A DNA stretch of 64,000 nt from Lachnospiraceae bacterium (GTDB lineage Bacteria > Bacillota > Clostridia > Lachnospirales > Lachnospiraceae), in assembly GCA_014804755.1 (NCBI GenBank), contig JAAUZE010000019.1:165772-229771 (forward strand), in the 5' to 3' direction. The position numbers and the translations under genes are program-made. Positions 1 through 9,141 of this stretch are shown in pieces. Under the pieces are notes generated by a model. It searched no databases. It saw nothing but the letters and a program-made list of their open reading frames with translations, and was not told the origin of the DNA. Every line of letters begins with the position of its first letter. Position 1 is the first letter of the stretch.

Positions 1-33
1 TCTTTTGCAGGCTTAGAAATTCTCTTCACACTG

Positions 34-1875
34 TTATCTGGGCTGCAGATGAAACCAGTCTGTCAGCATCTTGATATATCGGTTTAACACCGTACTGCTT
101 TCTGCCTCAAAGATCACACGCCGCGCCGTTTCCGGCTGATCGGTGATCAGATTATCCACTCCATGCGACAGCATCTGCTCCATCAGCTTTTGGGAGTTTA
201 CCGTCCACGCATAAAGCTCTTTTCCCTGTTCATGAACCGCATCCACCATGCTGTCCGTAACGTAATTATACCGCACGCTGAAATTGTCCGCATAACTCAG
301 ATCGGCAAAACGGCCGTATGCAGAACGCATCACATACACGGTCTGAATTTCCCCATCCAGCGCCTTGACTTCCGCCAGCGCACGATAGGACATACTTGCG
401 ATCACGCAGTCCTCCGCATATTCATATTCCCGTATCAGCGCCACGACACGCTCCACAAGATCTGTTTCATGCCCTGTCGGCTTGATCTCAATGTTCAGCT
501 TGATCCGCCCGCCGCACGCGTCTAATACTTCCGCAAGCGTGCTGACATGCGTTCCCGCAAACTCCGCCCCCTGATAACTGCCGACGTCCAGCGCCGCGAT
601 CTCACTGTAATTCATGTCCCAGACATTACGGTCAACCCCCGCCGTCCGCTTGAAATTGGAATCATGCATAACGATGATCTCACCGTCCGCGGTCTGCTGC
701 ACATCCAGTTCGATCCAATCCGCCCCGGCGTCGATTGCCGCAAGAAACGCCGGCATCGTATTTTCCGGATAGCCGGACGAATACCCCCTGTGCGCCGTCA
801 CTTCGGTCATATGCGCGATCTCCGTAGCATCGCTGAACGCGCCATCCGTAAGCTGCTGCACGTTACGCACGTTTACGACGATAAGCGTCAATATCGTCAG
901 AAGCAGCACGATCCTTTTTTCCTTCGCGGTAAGCGACGATTCCCTGGTCTTTACCAAAACCGTCTGTACCGGTTCACCGATCAGCACCTTATTGCGGTAA
1001 AACATATGCGACAGAAAGATCGTGGAGGACGGCACCACCGTACACGAAAAAAGCACGGCAACGATTCCCATCATCCAGTCGATTGTCGAGATCATGACCG
1101 CATGGACAAATGCCATTTCCCGAAATAGCGCAGAAACCCCGATGATCAGGAGAATGAGCAATGCAACAACAGCCAGATAGAAAAAATAACTGAACAGCTG
1201 CCACAAAAACAGACGCACAAAATCCTGAAAATACGCTTTATAGATCAGATAACGACTGCTTTTACATGCCTCGAAACAGTTCTTTTTTTCCAAGATATAA
1301 TAAAAAATTCCATAGATATACCGGAATGCCGCGATCAACGCAACCGCTAACAGGAGCAGAAGCACCCAGTACCTGCGCAAAAAACCAAACAGGAGGTTCT
1401 CGATAAATTCCGGCAGCCGGATACTCGTCACAAAGCCCGTCAAAAAAGAAAAACTGAGCACGGGCAGCAGCACCAGCGCAAGCGGCAGTATCGGCAGATT
1501 GCGCCAGTAAAACATCCTCCCGACCGCCTTTAACGCCTCCTGCAAAAGCGTAGATCCGCTCACATATTCCCCGCGGCGCGAGCATTCCACACAGATTGCC
1601 GCCACCGTCACATCCGCGACCACGTAGCAGGAGACTAATACCATGACCAATACAAGAACCGCCCATGTCCACGGGGATGCAAAAAAGCGCCCCATCGCCG
1701 CCGCAGAAAGATAATGAAGCCCCGCCTTTTCAATCGAAAACTGAGCGAGCCACAACAGGAGCGGCGTAAACAGACCGTAAGCAAACAGCTTAAAAAACAC
1801 TTCAAAGAAAAACAGTGTTCTGAAATTGTAACGGAACAGTGCCTTCAGCAATCCAAAAAATCGTTCTTTTTTCAT
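34..1875 (-). CDS. Membrane-anchored glycerophosphodiester phosphodiesterase
   Basis: 613 aa in two halves. Residues about 20-340 hold seven or so hydrophobic segments (for example 70-95, 168-190, 230-250, 265-285, 322-336), as in the Gram-positive glycerophosphoryl diester phosphodiesterase membrane domain. Residues about 357-595 form a GDPD TIM barrel: HRG at 362-364, ENT at 371-373, ELD at 389-391 and HD at 404-405 are the usual catalytic and metal-binding positions. The enzyme should release glycerol 3-phosphate from phosphodiesters such as deacylated lipid or lipoteichoic acid at the membrane. It lies 36 bp downstream of the AICAR transformylase gene on the same strand, so it may be co-transcribed, although no pathway link is evident. 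Confidence 0.9.
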   Translation of the reverse strand: MKKERFFGLLKALFRYNFRTLFFFEVFFKLFAYGLFTPLLLWLAQFSIEKAGLHYLSAAAMGRFFASPWTWAVLVLVMVLVSCYVVADVTVAAICVECSRRGEYVSGSTLLQEALKAVGRMFYWRNLPILPLALVLLPVLSFSFLTGFVTSIRLPEFIENLLFGFLRRYWVLLLLLAVALIAAFRYIYGIFYYILEKKNCFEACKSSRYLIYKAYFQDFVRLFLWQLFSYFFYLAVVALLILLIIGVSALFREMAFVHAVMISTIDWMMGIVAVLFSCTVVPSSTIFLSHMFYRNKVLIGEPVQTVLVKTRESSLTAKEKRIVLLLTILTLIVVNVRNVQQLTDGAFSDATEIAHMTEVTAHRGYSSGYPENTMPAFLAAIDAGADWIELDVQQTADGEIIVMHDSNFKRTAGVDRNVWDMNYSEIAALDVGSYQGAEFAGTHVSTLAEVLDACGGRIKLNIEIKPTGHETDLVERVVALIREYEYAEDCVIASMSYRALAEVKALDGEIQTVYVMRSAYGRFADLSYADNFSVRYNYVTDSMVDAVHEQGKELYAWTVNSQKLMEQMLSHGVDNLITDQPETARRVIFEAESSTVLNRYIKMLTDWFHLQPR

Positions 1876-1911
1876 ATGTGAAAAGAGGCACAGCGCGCCC
1901 CCTTCCTTTCT

Positions 1912-3090
1912 TTAATGATGGAACAGGCGGATTCCCGTAAAGCACATTGCCATACCGTATTTATTGCAGGTTTCGATGACATTGTCGTCACGCACCGAAC
2001 CGCCCGGCTGCGCCACATACTGTACGCCGCTCTTGTGTGCCCGTTCAATATTATCCCCGAACGGGAAAAAAGCATCCGAACCGAGCGCCACATCCGACAT
2101 CTGATTCAGCCATGCGCGTTTCTCCTCACGGGTAAACACCTCCGGTTTCACCTTGAAAAACTTCTGCCATGTTCCCTCGGCAAGAATATCCTCATACTCA
2201 TCCCCGATATAAAGATCGATGGAATTGTCCCTGTCCGCACGCTTGATATCGTCCACAAACTGTAAGCCGAGCACCTTCGGATTCTGGCGCAGGAACCAAT
2301 TGTCCGCCTTCGTTCCCGCGAGGCGCGTACAGTGAATGCGCGACTGCTGACCCGCGCCGATTCCGATCGCCTGACCGCCCTTCGCATAGCATACCGAGTT
2401 GGACTGTGTGTATTTTAGGGTGATGAGCGCGATCATTAAGTCAATCTTTGCCTCATCCGGTATATCCTTATTTTCCGTCACGACATTGCCAAGAAACGCG
2501 CGGTCGATCACAAGCTCGTTTCGACCCTGTTCAAACGTAATCCCGTACACCTGCTTGCGTTCCACCGGCTGCGGTACATAGGAAGCGTCAATCTGAATCA
2601 CGTTATAATTTCCGTTCTTTTTCGCTTTTAAGATCGCGAGCGCGTCCTCATCATAGCCCGGCGCGATCACGCCGTCGGACACTTCTTTTTTAATCAAAAG
2701 CGCCGTCGCTTTATCGCAGGTGTCGGACAGGGAAATAAAATCGCCGAACGAAGACATACGATCCGCGCCGCGCGCTCTCGCATAGGCGTTCGCAAGCGGG
2801 GTCATTTCAATGCTCTCATCCACCCAGTAAATCTGCTTTTCAACCTCCGTAAGCGCCAGTCCGACTGCCGCGCCCGCCGGGGAGACATGCTTAAAGGAAG
2901 CCGCCGCCGGAAGCCCGGTCGCCTGCTTTAACTCCTTCACAAGCTGCCAGCCGTTAAACGCATCCAAAAAATTGATATAACCCGGCTTTCCGTTCAACAC
3001 TGTGATGGGCAATTCCTCACCGTTTTCCATAAAGATCCTGCTTGGCTTCTGATTCGGGTTGCATCCGTATTTTAATTCCAGTTCGTTCAT
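1912..3090 (-). CDS. Stand-alone AICAR transformylase (PurH C-terminal activity)
   Basis: 392 aa. Matches the AICAR formyltransferase half of PurH without the MGS-like IMP cyclohydrolase half. It carries the KHV(S)PAG motif at about residues 67-73 (the catalytic Lys-His pair of this family) and a C-terminal DAFFPFGDNIERA-type stretch. It would transfer a formyl group from 10-formyl-THF to AICAR, the ninth step of purine synthesis. ATG at 3090 is preferred over the in-frame GTG one codon upstream because GGAGG lies 6 nt before it. The IMP cyclohydrolase gene ends 19 bp upstream, so the two last purine steps form a two-gene operon. Confidence 0.9.
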   Translation of the reverse strand: MNELELKYGCNPNQKPSRIFMENGEELPITVLNGKPGYINFLDAFNGWQLVKELKQATGLPAAASFKHVSPAGAAVGLALTEVEKQIYWVDESIEMTPLANAYARARGADRMSSFGDFISLSDTCDKATALLIKKEVSDGVIAPGYDEDALAILKAKKNGNYNVIQIDASYVPQPVERKQVYGITFEQGRNELVIDRAFLGNVVTENKDIPDEAKIDLMIALITLKYTQSNSVCYAKGGQAIGIGAGQQSRIHCTRLAGTKADNWFLRQNPKVLGLQFVDDIKRADRDNSIDLYIGDEYEDILAEGTWQKFFKVKPEVFTREEKRAWLNQMSDVALGSDAFFPFGDNIERAHKSGVQYVAQPGGSVRDDNVIETCNKYGMAMCFTGIRLFHH

Positions 3091-3109
3091 CACTGACCTC
3101 CGTTTTTAT

Positions 3110-3823
3110 CTACCTATTCTTATTAATGATGCGGCTCTCATAGCTGCCGTCCGCGATGTTAATGTATCTGACAAAAAGAGAAACCTTGTTATCCTCGTTC
3201 AAATTGTTCCAAATGCGCTCCGCCAGCTCGTCGATCGTTCCGTCCAGCTCCACAACGACCGGTTCTCCCTCAAAGCTCGGCAGCGGCTCGCCGTCCCCTT
3301 CATAGGTATGGATGAAACGGGCCTCCCCCGCCTTCGGATTCTCATAGTCAAAGGTGTAGCGGCAGCAATGCCCTTCCGCTCCCCGGTCGCTCTTTAATAT
3401 GGACATCGCAAAGCGGTAGCTGCCCTCATGGATCTCCATGACAGCGGAAATACGCGGCGTATAATTCGGCGCATCCGGCTCATACTCGCGCGTGCGGAGC
3501 GCCTGCTCAAATGTCTGCCCGTCACGCATGAGGTCATAGATCGTATCGGTCTGATCGCCGTTTGTTACAATGGTCTTTTCATCCAGCACGCGCACCGGCG
3601 CATAGATCACGAGGCTCGGATCCGTCAGCTTCGACGGGTCATACGCCTGTGTGCGGATCCCCTCGCCGTCCTCCACAAACACACGATTCCGGCTGTTTAC
3701 GCTTCTTCCCATGATAAAATAGGCTGTGACCGCATACGCGCCGTCCTTCGACCTGCCGACGAGAATTCCCCTGCCCGGATAAGAATTGCCGGACAATTCC
3801 TGCTCTAATGATACTGCCTTCAC
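3110..3823 (-). CDS. PurO-type IMP cyclohydrolase
   Basis: 237 aa. Resembles the PurO-like IMP cyclohydrolase family, first known from archaea and unrelated to the PurH N-terminal domain. It has the NSYPGRG motif near residue 13 and a FIMGRS.NSRNR stretch near residue 37. It would close the ring of FAICAR to give IMP. The start is GTG at 3823 with GAGGAGG upstream. It is the first gene of the purine pair and ends just before the transformylase. The split pathway explains why no bifunctional purH is seen here. The fold assignment is from motif memory, but the context supports it strongly. Confidence 0.85.
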   Translation of the reverse strand: MKAVSLEQELSGNSYPGRGILVGRSKDGAYAVTAYFIMGRSVNSRNRVFVEDGEGIRTQAYDPSKLTDPSLVIYAPVRVLDEKTIVTNGDQTDTIYDLMRDGQTFEQALRTREYEPDAPNYTPRISAVMEIHEGSYRFAMSILKSDRGAEGHCCRYTFDYENPKAGEARFIHTYEGDGEPLPSFEGEPVVVELDGTIDELAERIWNNLNEDNKVSLFVRYINIADGSYESRIINKNR

Positions 3824-4127
3824 TCTGACTTCCTCCTCTTTGCGTTTGTTTTGCGTTCTGTCGGAATATTTCCACTCCGGAAGAATCCGCTTTGCGGATT
3901 CTTCGAAACGAACGCATAGCGTTCGTTTTGCGTTCCTTTTATTTTCGCATGAAATTGATTTTCTGTCTACCTTTTGTTTCCAATTCTTAAATCTTTAGAA
4001 ATTCCTGTCCGAACACTTGCATTTACGGCTTTTTTTCGCAATAATAGAAACAGTGTGAATTCAAAACAGTATGTGCCTGCTGCCGCTTTTCATCCTACCG
4101 CACGCAGGTTACGGAAAGGTGCTTTTT
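3824..4127. other. Divergent intergenic region with two perfect hairpins
   Basis: 304 bp between the divergent purO-like gene and the ABC gene. It holds two adjacent perfect hairpins (3880-3904 and 3906-3928, annotated separately). An AT-rich stretch from about 3940 to 4070 probably carries the promoters. No small gene with a ribosome binding site was found, and no purine riboswitch-like fold was recognised. Confidence 0.5.
3880..3928. repeat. Twin perfect hairpins, extragenic
   Basis: First stem: GAAGAATCCGC, loop TTT, GCGGATTCTTC (11 bp, 3880-3904). Second stem: AAACGAACGC, loop ATA, GCGTTCGTTT (10 bp, 3906-3928). The first closely resembles the hairpin at 36030-36053 (same GAAGAATC ends, different tip), so this is a dispersed palindromic element and not a gene-specific terminator. 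Neither stem is followed by a T run. Confidence 0.7.
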
Positions 4128-6815
4128 ATGCTGTCACTTAAAAATATCACAAAAAATTATACGGCCGGTGACACGACCGTCGAGGCGCTGCGCGGCATCA
4201 GCTTAAATTTCCGCAAAAGCGAATTTGTCTCCATCCTGGGTCCGTCCGGCTGCGGAAAGACAACGATGCTCAATATCATCGGCGGTCTTGACCGTTACAC
4301 GACCGGTGACCTCGCTGTTTCAGGTATTTCCACCAAGAAATACAAAAGCCGTGATTGGGATACTTACCGCAATCACTCCATCGGCTTTGTGTTCCAAAAC
4401 TATAACCTGATCCCGCATCAGAGCGTGCTCTCCAATGTGGAGCTTGCACTCACGCTCTCCGGCGTCTCCAAATCGGAGCGGCGTGCACGCGCAAAGGAGG
4501 CGCTTATTCAGGTCGGACTCGGCGATCAGCTTCACAAAAAACCGAACCAGATGTCCGGCGGACAGATGCAGCGCGTCGCCATCGCGCGCGCGTTAGTCAA
4601 CGATCCTGAGATCCTGCTCGCCGATGAACCGACCGGTGCGCTCGATACCGCGACCTCGGTTCAGATCATGGAGCTTTTGAAGGAAATTTCCAAAGACCGC
4701 CTGATCATCATGGTCACACATAATCCTGATCTTGCGAGTACGTACTCCACCCGCACGATCAAGCTGCTTGACGGCAGGGTAACGGATGACTCCAACCCGT
4801 TCTCGGACGGCGAATATCAGATTCAGACCGACGCGCTTCATAAGCAGATGTCGGATGAAACGGTGAAAAAGACAAATAAGGGCAGAAAAAAACGGACTTC
4901 CATGTCGTTTTTTACCGCGCTCTCACTCAGCACGAATAACCTGATGACCAAAAAAGCACGCACGTTCCTGACGGCCTTTGCCGGGAGCATCGGCATCATC
5001 GGCATCGCCCTGATCCTCTCGCTCTCACACGGACTTCAGGCATACATTGACCGTGTACAGGAGGATACGCTTTCCTCCTACCCGATCATGCTGGAGTCGG
5101 AAAGCATTGACTATACCAGTATCATGCAGTCCATGATGGGCATGAACATCGACGAGGAGGAGCTTGCCTCACGCGATGAGAACACGATCTATTCCAACGA
5201 TATTATGACGGATATGATGAGCTCCGTCCTTGCCGAGCTGGAGCAAAACGATCTGGCCGCTTTCAAGGAATATCTCGAAGACGAGACCAATGAGATCAAC
5301 GACTACCTGAGCGCGGTGCAATACGGTTATCCGATTTCCGTCAATCTGTATTCCTCGGATACATCGGAGGATATCATCAAGGTCAACCCTTCGAACCTCA
5401 TGGACGATATGATGGGCGTTACCTACAATAACAATGTCGGAAGCACGATGAACTCTGCCTATAGCCGCAATATTATTTTTGAGGAGCTGACCGGCGACAA
5501 GGAGCTCCTGAACGCTCAGTACGACGTGGTTGCCGGAAGATGGCCGGAGCGCTATGACGAGCTGGTGCTCGTAGTCGATCAAAACAATGAGATTAGCGAC
5601 TATGTCCTCTATTCCCTGAACTTAAAGTCACAGGATGAGCTTTCCGACATCATGAATTCGCTCATCCGCGGCGAAAGCTTTGAGACAACGCAGGTCAGCT
5701 TTTCTTATGATGAAATGCTTTCGACCTCCTTTAAGCTTGTTCTGCCGTCCGACTACTATTCGTACGACGAAGCAACCGGCACATGGACTGACCTTAGCAA
5801 AAAGAGCGATACGCTGCGCACCGTGGTCGATCAGGGCATCGACGTACGCATTGTCGGCATTATCCGCCCGAATGAGGAAGCCGTCGCAAGCAGCATCACC
5901 GGAACGCTCGGCTATACGTCGGACCTGACCACCTATGTCATCAATGAGACGAACGCCTCCGAGATCGTCCGCGCACAAAAAGACAATCCCGACATCGACG
6001 TCTTCACGGGAATCGAATTTTCCACCGACGGCGGCGATGCGCCGGAATTTACAATGGATGACGTGAACGCCTATGCCGCTACGCTCTCTCCTGAGGAGCA
6101 GGCGACCATGATGCAGTATTTCTCCGTGATGAGCGAGGACGAAATCCTGCAAATGTTTTCCTCCATCATGGGCGCACAGTATACCGACGCGACTTACGAA
6201 GGCAACTTAACGCTGTTGGGTGTGACCGACCTTGATACGCCGTCCTCCATCCGGCTTTATGCAAATTCGTTTGAAAATAAAGACAAGATTATTTCCATTA
6301 TTGAAGACTACAACGATGCGATGACCGCCGCAGGCGAAGACGGCAAGGTCATCAGCTACACTGACTATGTCGGTCTTTTGATGTCCTCCGTCAGCACGAT
6401 CATCAATGCGATCTCCTATATTTTGATCGCATTCGTCGGCATCTCCCTTGTAGTGTCCTCGATCATGATCGGTATCATTACCTATATCTCCGTGCTGGAG
6501 CGCACAAAGGAAATCGGCATCCTGCGCAGTATCGGTGCATCGAAACGCGATATTTCCCGCGTATTCAATGCGGAAACACTGATCATCGGCTTCAGCGCCG
6601 GCATGATCGGTATTCTTGTGACCGTCCTTTTGGATATTCCGATCAACCTCATTATTGAGCACTTAGCGGACATTAAGGGCGTTGCGAAGCTTCCCGCCGC
6701 GGGCGCAGTCATTCTCGTCGTCATCAGCATGCTACTCACCGTGATCGCCGGGCTGTTCCCTTCGCGGATCGCCTCCAAAAAAGATCCGGTCATCGCGCTG
6801 CGGTCGGATACGTAA
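4128..6815 (+). CDS. MacB-like ABC transporter, ATPase fused to permease
   Basis: 895 aa. N-terminal ABC ATPase: Walker [10 protein letters not shown] at 38-46, signature MSGGQ at 142-146, Walker B ILLADEP at 162-168. Then a transmembrane helix near 272-295, a large extracytoplasmic domain (about 300-750) and three C-terminal helices with an FtsX-like [19 protein letters not shown] stretch. This is the MacB/LolCDE layout, used for export of peptides or antibiotics or for mechanotransmission. ATG at 4128 is chosen over an upstream in-frame ATG at 4071 because GGAAAGG lies before it and the family begins at this residue. It is a single-gene unit closed by a strong terminator at 6851. The substrate is unknown. 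Confidence 0.9.
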   Translation: MLSLKNITKNYTAGDTTVEALRGISLNFRKSEFVSILGPSGCGKTTMLNIIGGLDRYTTGDLAVSGISTKKYKSRDWDTYRNHSIGFVFQNYNLIPHQSVLSNVELALTLSGVSKSERRARAKEALIQVGLGDQLHKKPNQMSGGQMQRVAIARALVNDPEILLADEPTGALDTATSVQIMELLKEISKDRLIIMVTHNPDLASTYSTRTIKLLDGRVTDDSNPFSDGEYQIQTDALHKQMSDETVKKTNKGRKKRTSMSFFTALSLSTNNLMTKKARTFLTAFAGSIGIIGIALILSLSHGLQAYIDRVQEDTLSSYPIMLESESIDYTSIMQSMMGMNIDEEELASRDENTIYSNDIMTDMMSSVLAELEQNDLAAFKEYLEDETNEINDYLSAVQYGYPISVNLYSSDTSEDIIKVNPSNLMDDMMGVTYNNNVGSTMNSAYSRNIIFEELTGDKELLNAQYDVVAGRWPERYDELVLVVDQNNEISDYVLYSLNLKSQDELSDIMNSLIRGESFETTQVSFSYDEMLSTSFKLVLPSDYYSYDEATGTWTDLSKKSDTLRTVVDQGIDVRIVGIIRPNEEAVASSITGTLGYTSDLTTYVINETNASEIVRAQKDNPDIDVFTGIEFSTDGGDAPEFTMDDVNAYAATLSPEEQATMMQYFSVMSEDEILQMFSSIMGAQYTDATYEGNLTLLGVTDLDTPSSIRLYANSFENKDKIISIIEDYNDAMTAAGEDGKVISYTDYVGLLMSSVSTIINAISYILIAFVGISLVVSSIMIGIITYISVLERTKEIGILRSIGASKRDISRVFNAETLIIGFSAGMIGILVTVLLDIPINLIIEHLADIKGVAKLPAAGAVILVVISMLLTVIAGLFPSRIASKKDPVIALRSDT

Positions 6816-6850
6816 GAGTTTCGTGTTTATGGTATTTGCTTTTGCTTCAC

Positions 6851-6879
6851 AAAAAGGCGGCTTCAGCAGCCGCCTTTTT
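6851..6879 (+). terminator. Rho-independent terminator of the MacB-like gene
   Basis: 12-bp stem with AAAAAGGCGGCT on the left, a 5-nt loop, and AGCCGCCTTTTT on the right, ending in a T run. It lies 35 bp after the stop codon. The A/T symmetry lets it act in both directions. Confidence 0.9.
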
Positions 6880-6923
6880 ATCCTTAAAAAGACCGATAAC
6901 ATGATAACAGGGAGGAATCCGCT

Positions 6924-7436
6924 TTGAAAGAGGATCAAATAATCAGTGTATTGATCGGGCTGGTCGGTGCCTGTAACAACAACCCCAAAACGACTGACAC
7001 GGACGACTTGGTAATAAAGGCGCTGGCGTTTCCGCTCATCTTCCCAGAATATGATGACACGGCGCTTCAGAAGATGATAGACGACATCTATTCAGAGAAA
7101 AATTCCGTCGCCCCCGGATGCGCCATGTGTACGGCTCCATGCGGGAATACATCTGACTATGATATGCGCCGGATTTATGAGGCTGACGATGAAATCCGCA
7201 AAGTGAAGCTGCAGATATTGGAAACCATTCAGGAACTGGCCTCCTATGCCTACCGTAACCGACAGGAGGGAAAACCTTCCCACATAGACAACGTATTTTT
7301 TTACAAAGCCTTATCGTATGTAAGCTATGACATGGATGCGGCAGACCTGCTCAGACTTTTGGATGAGGCAGAAAATATGGAACGTGCGATCAGATCAGGA
7401 GAATTTCAGGATGATAAGGAAGATCATAAAAATTGA
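6924..7436 (+). CDS. Small Cys-motif protein, hypothetical
   Basis: 170 aa, started by TTG with GGGAGG 7-10 nt upstream. The centre holds Cys-x-x-Cys-x3-Cys in GCAMCTAPCGNTSDYDM, which recalls the N-terminal cluster-binding region of Fe-S proteins of the hydroxylamine reductase/prismane type. The rest is helical and acidic. It overlaps the start of the two-cluster ferredoxin gene by 26 bp, so the two are translationally coupled and probably work together. I do not recognise a named function; iron-sulphur binding is inferred from the Cys spacing only. Confidence 0.7.
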   Translation: MKEDQIISVLIGLVGACNNNPKTTDTDDLVIKALAFPLIFPEYDDTALQKMIDDIYSEKNSVAPGCAMCTAPCGNTSDYDMRRIYEADDEIRKVKLQILETIQELASYAYRNRQEGKPSHIDNVFFYKALSYVSYDMDAADLLRLLDEAENMERAIRSGEFQDDKEDHKN

Positions 7437-8070
7437 CGAATGCAAGTGTAACGGATGCGGTTCGTGTGCCGCCGCCTGCCACGAAGGGGCGATTGAAATC
7501 ATTGACGGAAAGGCAAGGCTCACCCGCGAGGATTATTGTGACGGCCTGGGCGACTGCCTGCCAAAATGCCCGACTGACGCCATTACCTTCGAGGAAAGGG
7601 AAGCCCCCGCATATAATGAAGCGGCTGTTCTCGCCGCCAAAGAAACGAAAAGGAAGGGAAACGCTCCTTCCCATACGTCGGCGGGAATTTCACGGCTCGG
7701 CCAATGGCCCTGCCAGATCAAGCTCGCTCCCGTGAATGCTCCTTATTTTAACGGGGTCGGACTGCTGATCGCGGCTGACTGCACTGCATACGCTTATGCG
7801 AATATCCATGAGGATTTCATGAAAGGTAAGGTCACACTGATTGGCTGTCCCAAGCTTGATTCCGTTGATTACAGTGAAAAGCTGACGGAAATCATGCGAA
7901 GTAACGATATCAAAAGCGTTACCATTCTGCGGATGGAGGTTCCCTGCTGCGGCGGGCTTGAGATGGCTGCCAAAAAAGCGCTGCAGGAAAGCGGAAAAAA
8001 CATTCCGTTTCGGACCACAACCATATCCATTGACGGAAATATCCTTGACTCTGAACATGCGAATTTTTGA
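7411..8070 (+). CDS. Two-cluster 4Fe-4S ferredoxin-type protein
   Basis: 219 aa. Residues about 8-62 carry two 4Fe-4S motifs: CKCNGCGSCAAAC, then a looser second set DYCDGLGDCLPKCP. The C-terminal part has further Cys residues (IGCPKLD, VPCCGG). Proteins of this build are found beside hydroxylamine reductase or as electron carriers in Clostridia. The ATG at 7411 follows AGGAG and lies inside the upstream gene, which fits translational coupling. The longer in-frame reading from 7327 is a shadow of the upstream gene. The partner enzyme is not in this window, so the redox role is an inference. Confidence 0.8.
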   Translation: MIRKIIKIDECKCNGCGSCAAACHEGAIEIIDGKARLTREDYCDGLGDCLPKCPTDAITFEEREAPAYNEAAVLAAKETKRKGNAPSHTSAGISRLGQWPCQIKLAPVNAPYFNGVGLLIAADCTAYAYANIHEDFMKGKVTLIGCPKLDSVDYSEKLTEIMRSNDIKSVTILRMEVPCCGGLEMAAKKALQESGKNIPFRTTTISIDGNILDSEHANF

Positions 8071-8113
8071 GATGCAGGCTAATCAGAATCAGAAGGGCAC
8101 GGTGATCCATCTT

Positions 8114-8941
8114 ATGACAGAGACAAAGCTATACAGCAAAAATAATAGTTATCAGAAATTCGAGACGCTCAAGACCAACCGCAACAAGCGCTATAAATAT
8201 AACGAATTTCTCGTTGAGGGCGTTCGCAGCTTAAACGAGGCCGTGAAAAACAACTGGCATATCAAATCCCTGATCTACGATAAAAACAATTTATCCGACT
8301 GGGCTGCGGATATGATCCGAACCGTTCAAACAGAGGAAAACTTCTGCCTGACACCGGAGCTGATGCGGGATTTAAGCGAAAAAGAGGATTCCTCCGAGCT
8401 TTTGGCAGTAATAGAGATGCGCGAGGACAATCTGAACAGCCTCACCCTCTCGAAGAATCCCTTTCTTGTATTGTTTGACAGACCGTCCAACAAGGGAAAC
8501 TTAGGCACCATGATCCGCTCCTGCGACGCTTTGGGCGCGGACGCGCTCATCATCACGGGACATGCGGTCGATCTGTATGATCCGAACGTGGTCGTTTCGG
8601 CGATGGGGTCTTTTTTTAACATGCCGGTCATCCGCGTATCGGACAATCAGACACTTTTTACCTATACTGACGACTTAAAAAATAAATACCCCGATTTCAA
8701 GGTCATCGGCACGACCGCGCATCAGGAACTGCCGTTGTATGACGCAGACCTGTCGGGACCGCTGATGCTGATGATGGGCAACGAGACAATGGGGTTGAAC
8801 AAAGCCTTCAAGGATTCGTGCGACTTACTCTGCACCATACCGATGGCAGAACAATCCTACGCGTCTTCCTTCAATGTGAGCTGCGCGGCTTCCATCTTAA
8901 TGTACGAGGTCACGCGTCAGAGAACTGCCGGAAACGTGTAA
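8114..8941 (+). CDS. SpoU/TrmH-family RNA methyltransferase
   Basis: 275 aa. An N-terminal RNA-binding substrate domain (NKRYKYNEFLVEGVRSL) is followed by the SPOUT knot domain: NKGNLGTMIRSCDALG (motif 1), MMGNETMGLNKAF (motif 2), and IPM followed by SYASSFNVSCAASILMYEV (motif 3). It should methylate a ribose 2'-OH in rRNA or tRNA with S-adenosylmethionine; the target base cannot be told. The start at 8114 is where family similarity begins; in-frame ATGs at 7958 and 8072 lie in or next to the previous gene. Confidence 0.85.
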   Translation: MTETKLYSKNNSYQKFETLKTNRNKRYKYNEFLVEGVRSLNEAVKNNWHIKSLIYDKNNLSDWAADMIRTVQTEENFCLTPELMRDLSEKEDSSELLAVIEMREDNLNSLTLSKNPFLVLFDRPSNKGNLGTMIRSCDALGADALIITGHAVDLYDPNVVVSAMGSFFNMPVIRVSDNQTLFTYTDDLKNKYPDFKVIGTTAHQELPLYDADLSGPLMLMMGNETMGLNKAFKDSCDLLCTIPMAEQSYASSFNVSCAASILMYEVTRQRTAGNV

Positions 8942-9012
8942 CAATGTTCCGGAGACCGTTTCCCGTTTTATGTAAACCCAAAAATCTGATATCAGATCTG
9001 GGAACCGTTATT

Positions 9013-9048
9013 CAAGGGCGGATGCCGATTCTGCGGCTTCCGCCCTTG
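9013..9048 (+). terminator. Probable terminator between convergent genes
   Basis: Stem CAAGGGCGG / CCGCCCTTG (9 bp) with an inner CCG/CGG pairing. A broken T-rich stretch follows. It sits between the + strand methyltransferase and the minus-strand transglutaminase gene. Confidence 0.5.
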
Positions 9049-9141
9049 CCTACATTCTTTTGTCACCCTCCACAAATACCGATTTGCATCAAAAATATAA
9101 TACCGCGATCCCAATCATATAAAAATGGTAACTCCATGATA

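Noticed and set aside
3906-3928. LexA-like box (GAAC..GTTC)
   Set aside because: The half-sites are 7 bp apart instead of 4 and the sequence is part of a perfect hairpin.
3824-4127. Purine riboswitch before the purine operon
   Set aside because: No conserved aptamer core was seen; only simple hairpins.
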